A stretch of DNA of 64,000 nucleotides, taken from contig JAKIUW010000018.1 in NCBI GenBank assembly GCA_021647365.1, positions 6,981 through 70,980 of the forward strand, read 5' to 3'. Each line of letters starts with the position of its first letter. Position 1 is the first letter of the stretch. Positions 17,461-26,917 of the stretch are shown in pieces. Below the pieces are notes generated by a model, which was not told the origin of the DNA, searched no databases, and saw only the letters and a program-made list of their open reading frames with translations. This DNA is from Cocleimonas sp. GTDB taxonomy: Bacteria; Pseudomonadota; Gammaproteobacteria; Thiotrichales; Thiotrichaceae. A program made the position numbers and the translations under genes.

Positions 17461-18843
17461 TTAAGCGTCTTTACTGCCTTTTTCTATAGCTTCTTCAATA
17501 CCACCAACCATATAGAAAGCTTGCTCTGGAAGATGATCATACTCACCTGCAAGAATAGCCTTAAAGCCAGAAAGTGTATCCGCAAGAGAAACGTATTTAC
17601 CCGGTGCTCCTGTAAATATTTCAGCAACATGGAATGGCTGAGATAAGAAACGCTGAATACGACGTGCGCGTGCAACGGTTTGTTTATCATCTTCTGATAA
17701 TTCATCCATACCTAGTATCGCGATTATATCTTGTAGTTCTTTATAGCGCTGCAATACACCCTGAACACCACGAGCAATACCGTAATGCTCTTCGCCTATA
17801 ACCAATGGGTCTAACTGACGTGATGATGAATCCAAAGGATCAACTGCTGGGTAAATACCAAGCTCTGCAATGTTACGAGAGAGAACTAATGTAGCATCTA
17901 AATGAGCAAAGGTTGTCGCTGGAGATGGATCCGTCAAGTCATCCGCAGGTACATATACTGCCTGAAATGATGTGATAGAGCCTTGCTTAGTTGAAGTGAT
18001 GCGCTCTTGAAGCGCACCCATTTCTTCTGCCAATGTAGGCTGATAACCAACCGCTGATGGCATACGACCTAGCAGTGCTGACACCTCAGTACCTGCTAGC
18101 GTGTAACGATATATATTATCGATAAACATCAATACATCACGACCTTCGTCACGGAAATGCTCAGCCATGGTTAAACCTGTCAAAGCAACACGAAGACGTG
18201 CCCCTGGAGGCTCATTCATTTGACCGTAGACTAGTGCTACTTTATCAAGTACACCACCTTCTTCCATTTCGTAGTAGAAGTCGTTTCCTTCGCGAGTTCG
18301 TTCACCAACACCCGCAAACACAGATAATCCACTGTGCTCTTTCGCGATGTTATTGATTAGCTCCATCAGTGTTACGGTTTTACCAACACCCGCACCACCA
18401 AATAAACCAATTTTTCCACCTTTTGCGATTGGCATTACCAAATCGATAACTTTAATACCTGTTTCAAGTATATCCAGCGTTGAAGAAAGCTCTTCGTAAC
18501 TCGGAGGATCACGGTGAATAGGCATATGCTTTTCAGCCTTAACATCACCTGCCATATCAACTGGCTCACCCAACACATTCATGATACGACCTAGCGTCGC
18601 TTCACCAACTGGCACCTTAATTGGTTCACCTGTATTTACAGTCTCCATGCCACGTTTAAGACCTTCAGCCTCACCCATCGCGATGGTACGAACAATACCG
18701 TCACCTAATTGACCTTGAACTTCTAGCGTCAAACCGTTGTGTTCTGTAACGGTTAAAGCGTTATATACTGATGGAACTGCATCACGTGGGAATTCCACAT
18801 CAACAACAGGACCGATAACTTGAACAACTCTTCCAGTACTCAT
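17461..18843 (-). CDS. atpD: F1 ATP synthase beta subunit
   Basis: Catalytic subunit of F1. Walker A reads GGAGVGKTVTLMEL; the catalytic Glu lies in AGVGERTREGNDFYYEM; DVLMFIDNIYRYTLAGTEVSALLGRMPSAVGYQPTL holds Walker B and the ATP synthase signature region. Length 460 is as in E. coli. A Tyr stands in DNIYRY where most species have Phe, a mild substitution. Operon position between atpG and atpC. Confidence 0.99.
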   Translation of the reverse strand: MSTGRVVQVIGPVVDVEFPRDAVPSVYNALTVTEHNGLTLEVQGQLGDGIVRTIAMGEAEGLKRGMETVNTGEPIKVPVGEATLGRIMNVLGEPVDMAGDVKAEKHMPIHRDPPSYEELSSTLDILETGIKVIDLVMPIAKGGKIGLFGGAGVGKTVTLMELINNIAKEHSGLSVFAGVGERTREGNDFYYEMEEGGVLDKVALVYGQMNEPPGARLRVALTGLTMAEHFRDEGRDVLMFIDNIYRYTLAGTEVSALLGRMPSAVGYQPTLAEEMGALQERITSTKQGSITSFQAVYVPADDLTDPSPATTFAHLDATLVLSRNIAELGIYPAVDPLDSSSRQLDPLVIGEEHYGIARGVQGVLQRYKELQDIIAILGMDELSEDDKQTVARARRIQRFLSQPFHVAEIFTGAPGKYVSLADTLSGFKAILAGEYDHLPEQAFYMVGGIEEAIEKGSKDA

Positions 18844-18925
18844 TGTGTTAGTACCTCTACCTTAAATTAAATTTTTGTTTACTAAATTGTTTAGTGCTTT
18901 TTAATAATGAAAACTATCAAAGAGC

Positions 18926-19786
18926 TTATGCAACTGCTGCTGCACCTGAAACAATTTCTGAAATTTCTTGTGTTATTGCTGCTTGACGTGCTTTGTTGTA
19001 TTTCAACTTCAGCTTATCAATCATGTCGCCTGCGTTATCGGTTGCGCTTTTCATTGCAACCATTCGCGCAGACATTTCACAGGCGATGTTTTCAACGACC
19101 CCTTGATATACCAATGATTCAATATAACGATCCATCAAAACATCAATCACTTCTTTTGACTCAGGCTCGTAGATATAGTCCCAGTGGTATTCAATTTCTT
19201 CCATTTCTGCCGCTACGATTGGAATCATCTGTGTAACACGAGGGGTTTGTGTCATGCTATTAACAAACTCATTTTCGACTAGAAATAAACGATCAATACG
19301 CCCCTCTTCGTAAGCATCAAGCATAACTTTGATTGTGCCAACCATGTCACTGACACCTGGCTTATCGCCAAGCCCTGTTGCTTCCGCAACAACACCGAAA
19401 CGTCTAAACGTTGAAAGCGCTTTACTACCAAAAACAGCAATGTCAACTTCGACATTTTGCTCTTTCCAATCAGCAATATCTTGAAATGTTTTCTTAAATA
19501 AATTGGTATTCAAGCCACCGCATAAGCCACGATCAGATGATATAACGATATACCCTACACGCTTTACTGTTTCACGTTTTTTTACAAAACTGTGTTTATA
19601 TTCCAATTTACCTAACGCCATATGACTAACCACTTGACGCATTTTATCGGCATAAGGGCGCGAAGCATCCATACGCTCTCTAGCACGACGCATTTTAGAT
19701 GCCGCTACCATTTCCATCGCTTTGGTTATCTTTTTGGTATTTTGAATACTACCAATTTGCGAACGTATTTCTTTAAGACCTGCCAT
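18926..19786 (-). CDS. atpG: F1 ATP synthase gamma subunit
   Basis: Rotor shaft of F1. Conserved N-terminal helix MAGLKEIRSQIGSIQNTKKITKAMEMVA, shown here in part as KEIRSQIGSIQNTKKITKAM, the central SSDRGLCGGLNTNLFK, and the C-terminal MSARMVAMKSATDNAGDMI. Length 286 is typical. Located 29 nt after atpA. Confidence 0.98.
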   Translation of the reverse strand: MAGLKEIRSQIGSIQNTKKITKAMEMVAASKMRRARERMDASRPYADKMRQVVSHMALGKLEYKHSFVKKRETVKRVGYIVISSDRGLCGGLNTNLFKKTFQDIADWKEQNVEVDIAVFGSKALSTFRRFGVVAEATGLGDKPGVSDMVGTIKVMLDAYEEGRIDRLFLVENEFVNSMTQTPRVTQMIPIVAAEMEEIEYHWDYIYEPESKEVIDVLMDRYIESLVYQGVVENIACEMSARMVAMKSATDNAGDMIDKLKLKYNKARQAAITQEISEIVSGAAAVA

Positions 19787-19815
19787 TGATTACTCCCTAT
19801 CTGCTAAGTACCTGT

Positions 19816-21357
19816 CTACCAAGTACCTTTCGATTTAAAGTCTTCAAGTGTGCTCTTCATTTCCGCTGCAATTTCATCACTAAAATCACCACTTTCATTT
19901 AAGCCATCAAGAAAATCTGATTTTTCTGAACGAACATACGCCAGCATTGCTGATTCAAAGTCGCCTACTTTAGCAACTTCAACATCATCAATAAAACCTT
20001 CGTTAGCCGCGAATAATGAGAATGCTAACTCGCCTGTTTTCAAAGGAGAGTACTGTTTTTGAGTCATTAATTCTGTTACACGCTCACCACGCTCTAACTG
20101 CTTTCTTGTGCCTTCATCTAAGTCAGATGCAAACTGTGAAAATGCTGCTAACTCACGATACTGAGCCAAGTCAAGACGAACACCACCACCTAATTTTTTA
20201 ATTATTTTAGTCTGTGCGGCACCACCTACTCGTGACACTGAAAGACCCGCATCAATCGCTGGACGATTACCAGAGTTGAATAAATCTGTATCTAGAAATA
20301 TTTGACCATCTGTGATTGAAATCACGTTCGTTGGAACGAATGCAGATACATCACCTTCTTGAGTCTCAATAATTGGATAAGCAGTCAAAGAACCTGTCTT
20401 ACCTTTTACTTTACCTTTTGTATAGCGTTCAACATATTCAGCATTTACACGCGAAGAACGCTCTAGCAAACGTGAATGCAAGAAGAAAACATCACCAGGA
20501 TATGCTTCACGACCAGGAGGACGACGTAGCAACAATGACACTTGACGATATGCCCAAGCCTGCTTGGTTAGATCATCATAGATAATCAAAGCATTTTCAC
20601 CATTATCACGGAAATACTCACCCATTGCACAACCTGCATAAGGTGCGAGATATTGCATTGATGCTGGATCAGATGCATTAGCCGCAACGACAATGGTGTA
20701 ATCCATTGCGCCGTACTCTTCAAGTTTGCGAACGATTCCTGCTACCGATGAAGCCTTTTGGCCTACTGCAACATAAATACATTTAACGTCCTTACCTTTC
20801 TGGTTGATGATTGCATCAATCGCAATCGCCGTTTTACCTGTTTGACGATCACCGATAATTAATTCACGTTGTCCGCGCCCAACTGGAACCATCGCATCAA
20901 GTGCTTTAATTCCCGTTTCCATTGGTTCATCAACTGATTTACGTTCGATTACACCTGGAGCCTGACGCTCAATAGGGTTCATTTCCTTCGTATCGACAGG
21001 GCCTTTACCATCAATTGGCGCACCAAGAGAGTCAACTACACGCCCCATCAATTCAGGACCTACTGGAACATCAAGAATACGACCAGTACATTTAGCTGTA
21101 TCACCTTCTGACATGCCTTTATAGTCACCAAGAACTACAGCGCCAACTGAATCACGCTCCAAGTTCAAAGCCAAACCATAAGAACCGTTTGAAAATTCGA
21201 TCATCTCACCTGACATAACATCAGATAATCCATGTATACGCACAATACCATCCATGATGGAAACGATTGTACCTTCCGTACGAGCCTCAGCATCCGTATC
21301 AAAGCCTTCAATACGCTTCTTTATTAGATCACTGATTTCTGTTGGGTTAAGTTGCAT
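19816..21357 (-). CDS. atpA: F1 ATP synthase alpha subunit
   Basis: Regulatory nucleotide-binding subunit of F1, 513 residues as in E. coli. Walker A is GDRQTGKTAIAIDAI; NALIIYDDLTKQAWAYRQVS holds the Walker B region; the alpha/beta signature PAIDAGLSVSRVGGAAQ contains the arginine finger. N-terminus NPTEISDLIKKRIEGF is the delta-binding helix. Confidence 0.99.
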   Translation of the reverse strand: MQLNPTEISDLIKKRIEGFDTDAEARTEGTIVSIMDGIVRIHGLSDVMSGEMIEFSNGSYGLALNLERDSVGAVVLGDYKGMSEGDTAKCTGRILDVPVGPELMGRVVDSLGAPIDGKGPVDTKEMNPIERQAPGVIERKSVDEPMETGIKALDAMVPVGRGQRELIIGDRQTGKTAIAIDAIINQKGKDVKCIYVAVGQKASSVAGIVRKLEEYGAMDYTIVVAANASDPASMQYLAPYAGCAMGEYFRDNGENALIIYDDLTKQAWAYRQVSLLLRRPPGREAYPGDVFFLHSRLLERSSRVNAEYVERYTKGKVKGKTGSLTAYPIIETQEGDVSAFVPTNVISITDGQIFLDTDLFNSGNRPAIDAGLSVSRVGGAAQTKIIKKLGGGVRLDLAQYRELAAFSQFASDLDEGTRKQLERGERVTELMTQKQYSPLKTGELAFSLFAANEGFIDDVEVAKVGDFESAMLAYVRSEKSDFLDGLNESGDFSDEIAAEMKSTLEDFKSKGTW

Positions 21358-21433
21358 TACCTTTACCTTTTCAATAATTATTTTGTACTTAGTTTTTATT
21401 TCCCAATTGTTACTGCTTTAAAAACAGAAGCAA

Positions 21434-21970
21434 TTAGTGAGTCATCACATTAGTCATTTTATTTAAACGACCCTTTAGAGAACCATCCATTACTAAGTCG
21501 CCAGCCCGAATAATTGCACCACCAAGCAGTGACTCATCCAGGCTAACTTTTAATTTCACATCACGTCCCAAACGCTTTTTCAGAGCTGTCGCAATTGACG
21601 TCTCTTCGGCTTTGGTCAGTTTTTTCGCTGCTGTTACTAGTGCTTCGACCGAACCTTCCGCCTCATCTTTAAGTGCTTCGTAAATCACACTCATTTCAGG
21701 CAGTAATGACAAACGATCATTCTCAGCCAACATTTTGACTAAGTTTTCAGCTTTATCATTTAGCTTCTTGTCGCATAGCTTTATAAATGCATCTGCGCCA
21801 GCTTGCTTAGCCATTTTGGGATTTGCTAATAATGTTTGCACATCTTCATTAGCGGCTACTGCACCCATAAAGGCAAGTGACTCTGACCATTTAGCTAAAT
21901 CATTCGCTTCGTTTGCCATTTCAAACACGGCACGAGCATAAGGGCGAGCTGCGGTAGTTAATTCAGACAT
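21434..21970 (-). CDS. atpH: F1 ATP synthase delta subunit
   Basis: Connects the top of F1 with the b-subunit stator. N-terminal helical domain begins ELTTAARPYARAVFEMANE, the family signature; the C-terminal part has LGRDVKLKVSLDESLLGGAII and ends in a short helix. Length 178 is normal. Lies between atpF (17 nt) and atpA (76 nt). Confidence 0.97.
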   Translation of the reverse strand: MSELTTAARPYARAVFEMANEANDLAKWSESLAFMGAVAANEDVQTLLANPKMAKQAGADAFIKLCDKKLNDKAENLVKMLAENDRLSLLPEMSVIYEALKDEAEGSVEALVTAAKKLTKAEETSIATALKKRLGRDVKLKVSLDESLLGGAIIRAGDLVMDGSLKGRLNKMTNVMTH

Positions 21971-21987
21971 ACTAAATTCCTATCTTC

Positions 21988-22458
21988 CTAGATCTGAGCA
22001 ATCAAGTCTTTAAGCGCTGCTTTATGAGTGCTTGCATCAACTTCTTTGCCTAGAATCTTGCTCGCTCCTGCGACTGCCAACTCTGACACCTGAGTACGCA
22101 AAGAATCTTTAGCGCGATTAACCTCTTGGTCAATCTCAGCTTGTGCACCTGCTATAATGCGATCCGCCTCCTCAACTGCCTTACCTTTGGCTTCTTCAAC
22201 CATTTGAGTGTCACGTGATTTTGCTTGAGCAATAATTTCAGCTGCTTCTTGCTTTGCTTCTTTAATCTTTTGCTTAGCAATCTCTTCCGCCATCTCTTGA
22301 TCTTTAAGACCTTTTTCAGATGCAGCAAGACCATCAGCAATACTCGCTTTACGCTCATCAAGGACACCAACGATTGGACCCCAAACAAACTTCATCGTAA
22401 ACCAAACAAATATGGCAAAAACGATCATCTCTAGTAATAATGTTAGGTTAATATTCAT
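21988..22458 (-). CDS. atpF: Fo ATP synthase b subunit
   Basis: Stator subunit: one N-terminal membrane helix (NINLTLLLEMIVFAIFVWF) with the conserved FVWGPI after it, then a long charged helix (EEIAKQKIKEAKQEAAEII) that forms the right-handed b2 coiled coil. Length 156 equals that of E. coli. Confidence 0.97.
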   Translation of the reverse strand: MNINLTLLLEMIVFAIFVWFTMKFVWGPIVGVLDERKASIADGLAASEKGLKDQEMAEEIAKQKIKEAKQEAAEIIAQAKSRDTQMVEEAKGKAVEEADRIIAGAQAEIDQEVNRAKDSLRTQVSELAVAGASKILGKEVDASTHKAALKDLIAQI

Positions 22459-22484
22459 GATCTAAACCTTCAAATATAAATAGA

Positions 22485-22715
22485 TTAAGCAACCGCGAAT
22501 AGAATGTACATTGCAAGACCTACTGCAATCATTGGTACCGCGTCAACAAGCCCCATAACGATAAAGAACTGTGTACGCAACATTGGAATCAACTCAGGTT
22601 GGCGTGTAGCTCCTTCAAGAAATTTGCTTCCTAAAACACCGATACCTACTGCTGCACCTAATGCACCAAGACCCATCATGATTGCGCCTGCAATATAAAG
22701 TAATCCAGTTTCCAT
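22485..22715 (-). CDS. atpE: Fo ATP synthase c subunit
   Basis: Rotor-ring proteolipid, 76 residues: two membrane helices joined by the polar loop GATRQPELIPML. The ion-carrying carboxylate is Asp58 in FFIVMGLVDAVPMIAVGL. The Gln and Glu-Ser residues typical of sodium-driven rings are absent, so a proton ring is expected even though the cell also has NhaB. Confidence 0.98.
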   Translation of the reverse strand: METGLLYIAGAIMMGLGALGAAVGIGVLGSKFLEGATRQPELIPMLRTQFFIVMGLVDAVPMIAVGLAMYILFAVA

Positions 22716-22794
22716 TATAAAAATCCTCTTTGAAAAAATTAAATTAAAATTAAAAAATACGTTTCTGTAAAAAAATATGTGTCTGTACTAACTA

Positions 22795-23658
22795 CTAATG
22801 ATCTGTCTGATGCGCCATTTCCATATAAACTACAGTCAACGTCATAAATATGAACGCCTGTAGTACAACAATCAAAATATGAAAAATTGCCCATACTAAT
22901 TGTAACCCACCACCAAATATTCCAATTACTGGCCCAGCGGTAAGCATTAGCGCAATCAAAATAAAGATCATCTCGCCTGCATACATATTACCAAACAATC
23001 GTAATGCCAACGAAATCGGCTTAGATATGAGTGACACAAATTCAAGAAAGAAGTTAATAGGAATTAACAATATTTTGACGAAAATATTTTTAGCCTCGAA
23101 AGGATGCAGCGTTAACTCACCTGTAAACCCACCTACACCTTTATTCTTAATTGAGAAAAACAACATCAAAGCAAAAATACTAAGTGCCATTGCGAAGGTC
23201 ACATTAGGATCGGTTGACGGAACCACTTTCTGGAAATGCACACCAAACTTTTCTAATACCCATGGAATCAAATCAACAGGCACCAAATCCATAATATTCA
23301 TTAGGAAGACCCACGCAAAAACGGTAAGCGCCAAAGGGCCAACCAATTTATTCTTGTGCGTAAACGAATCTTTCACATTGTCATCAACAAACTCGACAAT
23401 CCACTCTACAAAGTTTTGCATTTTACCTGGAACGCCAGCAGAAATATTTTTTGCTACGCGACCAAAGAAAAATAAAAATACAGCCGCTAGAAATATTGAC
23501 CAAAACATTGAATCAACATGAACCGCCATAAAACCCATTTCTTTTGCTTCTTCAGCTGAATGAGCCATACCCCAAGAGCCATCTGGATGACGACCATAGG
23601 TTAAATTCGACAAATGATGTCTTATATATTCGGTTGAGGTAAGTGTACCTGCTGCCAT
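22795..23658 (-). CDS. atpB: Fo ATP synthase a subunit
   Basis: Membrane subunit forming the two proton half-channels. 287 residues with five to six hydrophobic helices; the essential Arg is in SLALRLFGNMYAGEMIF, and MDLVPVDLIPW is the conserved loop after the first long helix. Located 79 nt before atpE and after atpI. Confidence 0.98.
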   Translation of the reverse strand: MAAGTLTSTEYIRHHLSNLTYGRHPDGSWGMAHSAEEAKEMGFMAVHVDSMFWSIFLAAVFLFFFGRVAKNISAGVPGKMQNFVEWIVEFVDDNVKDSFTHKNKLVGPLALTVFAWVFLMNIMDLVPVDLIPWVLEKFGVHFQKVVPSTDPNVTFAMALSIFALMLFFSIKNKGVGGFTGELTLHPFEAKNIFVKILLIPINFFLEFVSLISKPISLALRLFGNMYAGEMIFILIALMLTAGPVIGIFGGGLQLVWAIFHILIVVLQAFIFMTLTVVYMEMAHQTDH

Positions 23659-23686
23659 ATCCGTTTCTACCTATTATTCCTTAATA

Positions 23687-24034
23687 TTACTCTTTCCCCA
23701 GCCAAGGCATAAAATACGCTAGCTGAGCAATTCCAAATACAATTAACAGAGGTTTTGCATTTAGTTTAAGAAGACCCAAGCCAACGCCTAAACCTAACAA
23801 AACAAATACATAGCGCTGTATAACACCTATATAGAGCAATCCCATTACCTGCGGAGAACCTTTTTCTACTGATCTCATAGCGCGCTTGGTACGCCGCATT
23901 AAAATCAAAGAACTAAAGAGAGCAATCCCTCCTCCATAAGCTGCCGACTGAGCACCAAAGTCACCCATATAGTAGTACGAAAATACTGTCCCTGCCAAAA
24001 TTAATAGTGTTTGAGCCCACAAAAAACTTTGCAT
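23687..24034 (-). CDS. atpI: ATP synthase assembly protein I
   Basis: Small membrane protein, 115 residues with four hydrophobic segments, first gene of the atp operon. In other bacteria AtpI helps c-ring assembly or magnesium/ion supply to Fo. The sequence is poorly conserved as usual; the call rests on size, topology, the RRTKRAMRSVEKGSPQ loop and place in the operon. The operon promoter should lie in 24035-24160. Confidence 0.85.
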   Translation of the reverse strand: MQSFLWAQTLLILAGTVFSYYYMGDFGAQSAAYGGGIALFSSLILMRRTKRAMRSVEKGSPQVMGLLYIGVIQRYVFVLLGLGVGLGLLKLNAKPLLIVFGIAQLAYFMPWLGKE

Positions 24035-24160
24035 GAATTAAACACCCATTTACTTCGAACTGCTTTTCGAACCGCGCGAAGTCTAACACCACAATTTCAT
24101 ACACTCAACAAAACTATGCAAATAAATAAGTATTTTTGAATGTATTAATATTAACTATTG

Positions 24161-24565
24161 TTAGTCATCAATAGATCGTATTGATACCACCCACAATAGG
24201 GTATGCTTTATAAGAAAGTACAACAAAATACCAGAGAAGTCAGCCAACCAATCAAAAAGAGAGAAAGAACGATCAGGCGAAAAATACTGCATCACTTCTA
24301 TAATCATCCCGTAAGCTAGCAAGGGTAATCCTTTCCATAACCAAAACGGATGACGTGAAGTTGCCAAATCCATTATTACCGCGAAACCAAAAAACACGAT
24401 GATATGTATTACTTTATCATTAAGCTCAATTGTTTCTGGAAAATCTAATGTTCTTGTAGCCACCCAAGCACCAGCAACCATCAAAAGAACAAGCAATACC
24501 CGTGTGCTTATTTTAAAAAAAGGAATCCTCCTTAATTGACGCACCCAGAGTATTATTTTATGCAT
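24161..24565 (-). CDS. VanZ-like membrane protein
   Basis: 134 residues with four hydrophobic helices. NDKVIHIIVFFGFAVIMDLA and YGMIIEVMQYFSPDRSFSLF followed by DWLADFSGILLYFLI are the hallmark of VanZ-like proteins (a helix with a KxxH motif and an E-Q-DxxAN-like end). The function of chromosomal VanZ-like proteins is not known; VanZ itself gives mild teicoplanin resistance. Upstream of atpI on the same strand (127 nt), divergent from the helicase gene. Confidence 0.8.
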   Translation of the reverse strand: MHKIILWVRQLRRIPFFKISTRVLLVLLMVAGAWVATRTLDFPETIELNDKVIHIIVFFGFAVIMDLATSRHPFWLWKGLPLLAYGMIIEVMQYFSPDRSFSLFDWLADFSGILLYFLIKHTLLWVVSIRSIDD

Positions 24566-24658
24566 TAGAAGTCACATCGAAGAATAAAGCCGCGAAGTTT
24601 ATCTATTTTATTTCCAAATTCCAAATACACCCGCCAAAAACTTCGCTACAATCCCCTC

Positions 24659-26839
24659 ATGGACGTATCCCACATATTAGATGAATTAAACAAACCCCAA
24701 CGCGAAGCTGTTTCTGCTGGCACAAATCCGCTACTTATCCTAGCTGGCGCTGGCAGTGGCAAAACGCGCGTGCTGGTACACCGAATTGCATGGCTGATTC
24801 AAGTACAACAGATTTCACCCTTTGCCATTCTTGCGGTAACTTTTACCAACAAAGCAGCAGCAGAAATGCGTGGTCGAATTGAAAGCCTACTCGGCTCGCC
24901 CATCGGAGGCATGTGGGTAGGAACCTTCCACGGGCTTTCGCACCGTTTATTGCGTAGGCATTACCAAGAAGCCAAGCTTCCACAAGGTTTTCAGATTTTA
25001 GATTCTGACGACCAGCTCCGCATGATCAAACGCATTATGCGTGGCATGGAGTTGGATGAAAAACTCTGGCCTGCCAAGCAATCACAATATTATATTAATA
25101 ACCGTAAAGACGAAGGCGTTCGCCCTCAATACATAGAAGCTAAAGGCGACCCCACCACACGACAACTTGTTGAGATTTACACCCAATACGAAGCCGCCTG
25201 CCAACGCGCAGGCGTGGTCGATTTTGCCGAGCTACTTTTACGCTCATTAGAATTGCTACGCGACAATGCAGAGATTTTGGCACATTACCAAAACCGTTTT
25301 AAACATATTTTAGTGGATGAGTTTCAAGACACCAATACACTGCAATACGCTTGGGTAAAGCTTCTTGCAGGTGCAAACATTCCACCGTTTGTGGTGGGTG
25401 ACGACGATCAATCCATTTACGGCTGGCGTGGCGCGAAGATTGAGCATATTCAAAACTTCTCTCGCGATTTTTCTGGCGCAGAAACTATAAAGCTAGAACA
25501 AAATTACCGCTCCACAGGCAATATTCTCAACGCTGCCAATGCTGTGATTGAAAACAACCAAGGACGTCTAGGCAAAAATCTATGGACAGCAGACGGCGAT
25601 GGCGACCCCATCCATTTATACGCCGCTTACAATGAGCTTGACGAGGCCACCTACGTTATTTCACGCATCCAACAATGGGTGAGCTACGGAAACTCGCACA
25701 AAGACATCGCCATCCTGTATCGCTCAAACGCACAATCGCGCGTATTTGAAAGCATGCTCAATGAAAATACCATAGCCTATCGCGTCTACGGAGGTCAACG
25801 CTTTTTCGAGCGCGCTGAAATCAAAGATGCACTCGCCTATTTGCGCCTCACCTCAAACCGAGACGATGACCCATCGTTTGAACGCGTAGTAAATCAACCC
25901 ACCCGAGGCATTGGTGGAAAAACAATCGACATCCTGCGCGAGCACGCACGCAACACCAGTACTTCCATGTGGCAATCTGCCGTTGTATTAATAGAAAATA
26001 ATGCCTTCACTCCTCGCGCAGGCACAGCCATTGCAGGCTTTGTTGCACTCATCAACACCATGGCAACTGAGATTGATGGGCTACCATTAGATGAACAAGT
26101 CGAGCATGTAATCGAGCGCTCAAAACTCAAAGATCACTATCTCAAAAAGGAGAAAGGTGACGTAGGACAAGCGCGCATTGAAAACCTCAATGAATTAATT
26201 TCCGCCGCGCAAGGCTTCACCTACAAGCCCGATGAAGAACACGCCGACATGGATTTTCTCACCGCATTCCTGGCACACGCCTCACTAGAAGCAGGCGAAG
26301 GGCAAGGGCAAGCAGGTGATGATTGTGTGCAGCTTATGACGCTTCATTCAGCCAAAGGTTTAGAGTTCCCACTGGTGTTTTTAGTGGGGCTAGAAGAAGG
26401 ACTTTTTCCCCACCAACGATCAATAGAAAGCGAAAACGACCTTGAAGAAGAGCGCCGCCTCTGCTACGTTGGTATCACACGCGCTGAAAAACAACTGGTA
26501 ATCTGCTACGCTGAACAGCGCAGACTTTATGGAAACACGCTTTATGGCATGCCCTCGCGCTTCCTAAAAGAAATACCCGACACCCTAATTGAAGAGATAC
26601 GACCCAAAGTGAAAACCTATACAAACACCTATGAAAGAGAAGCTAAAAAACCACTCGCCACGCGCACAAACGAAACAGGCATGCGAGTTGGTCAACAAGT
26701 TTCGCACGCTAAATTTGGCGAAGGAACCATAACCGATGTTGAAGGCGCAGGAAGTCAGGCGCGGGTACAGGTCAACTTTGTGGAAGTGGGCAGTAAATGG
26801 TTAGTTCTGACTTATGCAAATTTGACTGTTTTAAAATAA
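24659..26839 (+). CDS. uvrD: DNA helicase II (UvrD)
   Basis: Superfamily 1 3'-5' helicase for nucleotide-excision and mismatch repair. Motif Ia/Walker A: ILAGAGSGKTRVLVHRIAWL (about residues 26-45); Walker B LVDEFQDTN; motif III DDDQSIYGWRGAKIEH; motif IV NYRST; motif V TLHSAKGLEFPLVFLVGLEE; motif VI YVGITRAEKQL. Length 726 matches E. coli UvrD (720) and the C-terminal Tudor-like tail (GQQVSHAKFGEGTITDVEG) is present. It is richer in GC than nearby genes. Confidence 0.96.
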   Translation: MDVSHILDELNKPQREAVSAGTNPLLILAGAGSGKTRVLVHRIAWLIQVQQISPFAILAVTFTNKAAAEMRGRIESLLGSPIGGMWVGTFHGLSHRLLRRHYQEAKLPQGFQILDSDDQLRMIKRIMRGMELDEKLWPAKQSQYYINNRKDEGVRPQYIEAKGDPTTRQLVEIYTQYEAACQRAGVVDFAELLLRSLELLRDNAEILAHYQNRFKHILVDEFQDTNTLQYAWVKLLAGANIPPFVVGDDDQSIYGWRGAKIEHIQNFSRDFSGAETIKLEQNYRSTGNILNAANAVIENNQGRLGKNLWTADGDGDPIHLYAAYNELDEATYVISRIQQWVSYGNSHKDIAILYRSNAQSRVFESMLNENTIAYRVYGGQRFFERAEIKDALAYLRLTSNRDDDPSFERVVNQPTRGIGGKTIDILREHARNTSTSMWQSAVVLIENNAFTPRAGTAIAGFVALINTMATEIDGLPLDEQVEHVIERSKLKDHYLKKEKGDVGQARIENLNELISAAQGFTYKPDEEHADMDFLTAFLAHASLEAGEGQGQAGDDCVQLMTLHSAKGLEFPLVFLVGLEEGLFPHQRSIESENDLEEERRLCYVGITRAEKQLVICYAEQRRLYGNTLYGMPSRFLKEIPDTLIEEIRPKVKTYTNTYEREAKKPLATRTNETGMRVGQQVSHAKFGEGTITDVEGAGSQARVQVNFVEVGSKWLVLTYANLTVLK

Positions 26840-26847
26840 TTTATGAT

Positions 26848-26917
26848 GCACACCCCCCCACTTTTACATGATGTTTCTCTTTATTATGAACATCATGTAA
26901 AAGTAGGGGGGTGTGAA
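26848..26917. repeat. Dispersed repeat pair R5 (CAC/TAC, with loop)
   Basis: Left arm GCACACCCCCC, CAC, TTTTACATGATG; loop TTTCTCTTTATTATGAA; right arm is the complement with site TAC. This is the one pair whose two arms belong to different variants. Lies between uvrD and the rhomboid gene, and its last bases include the only upstream in-frame start codon (GTG at 26913) of the latter. Confidence 0.95.
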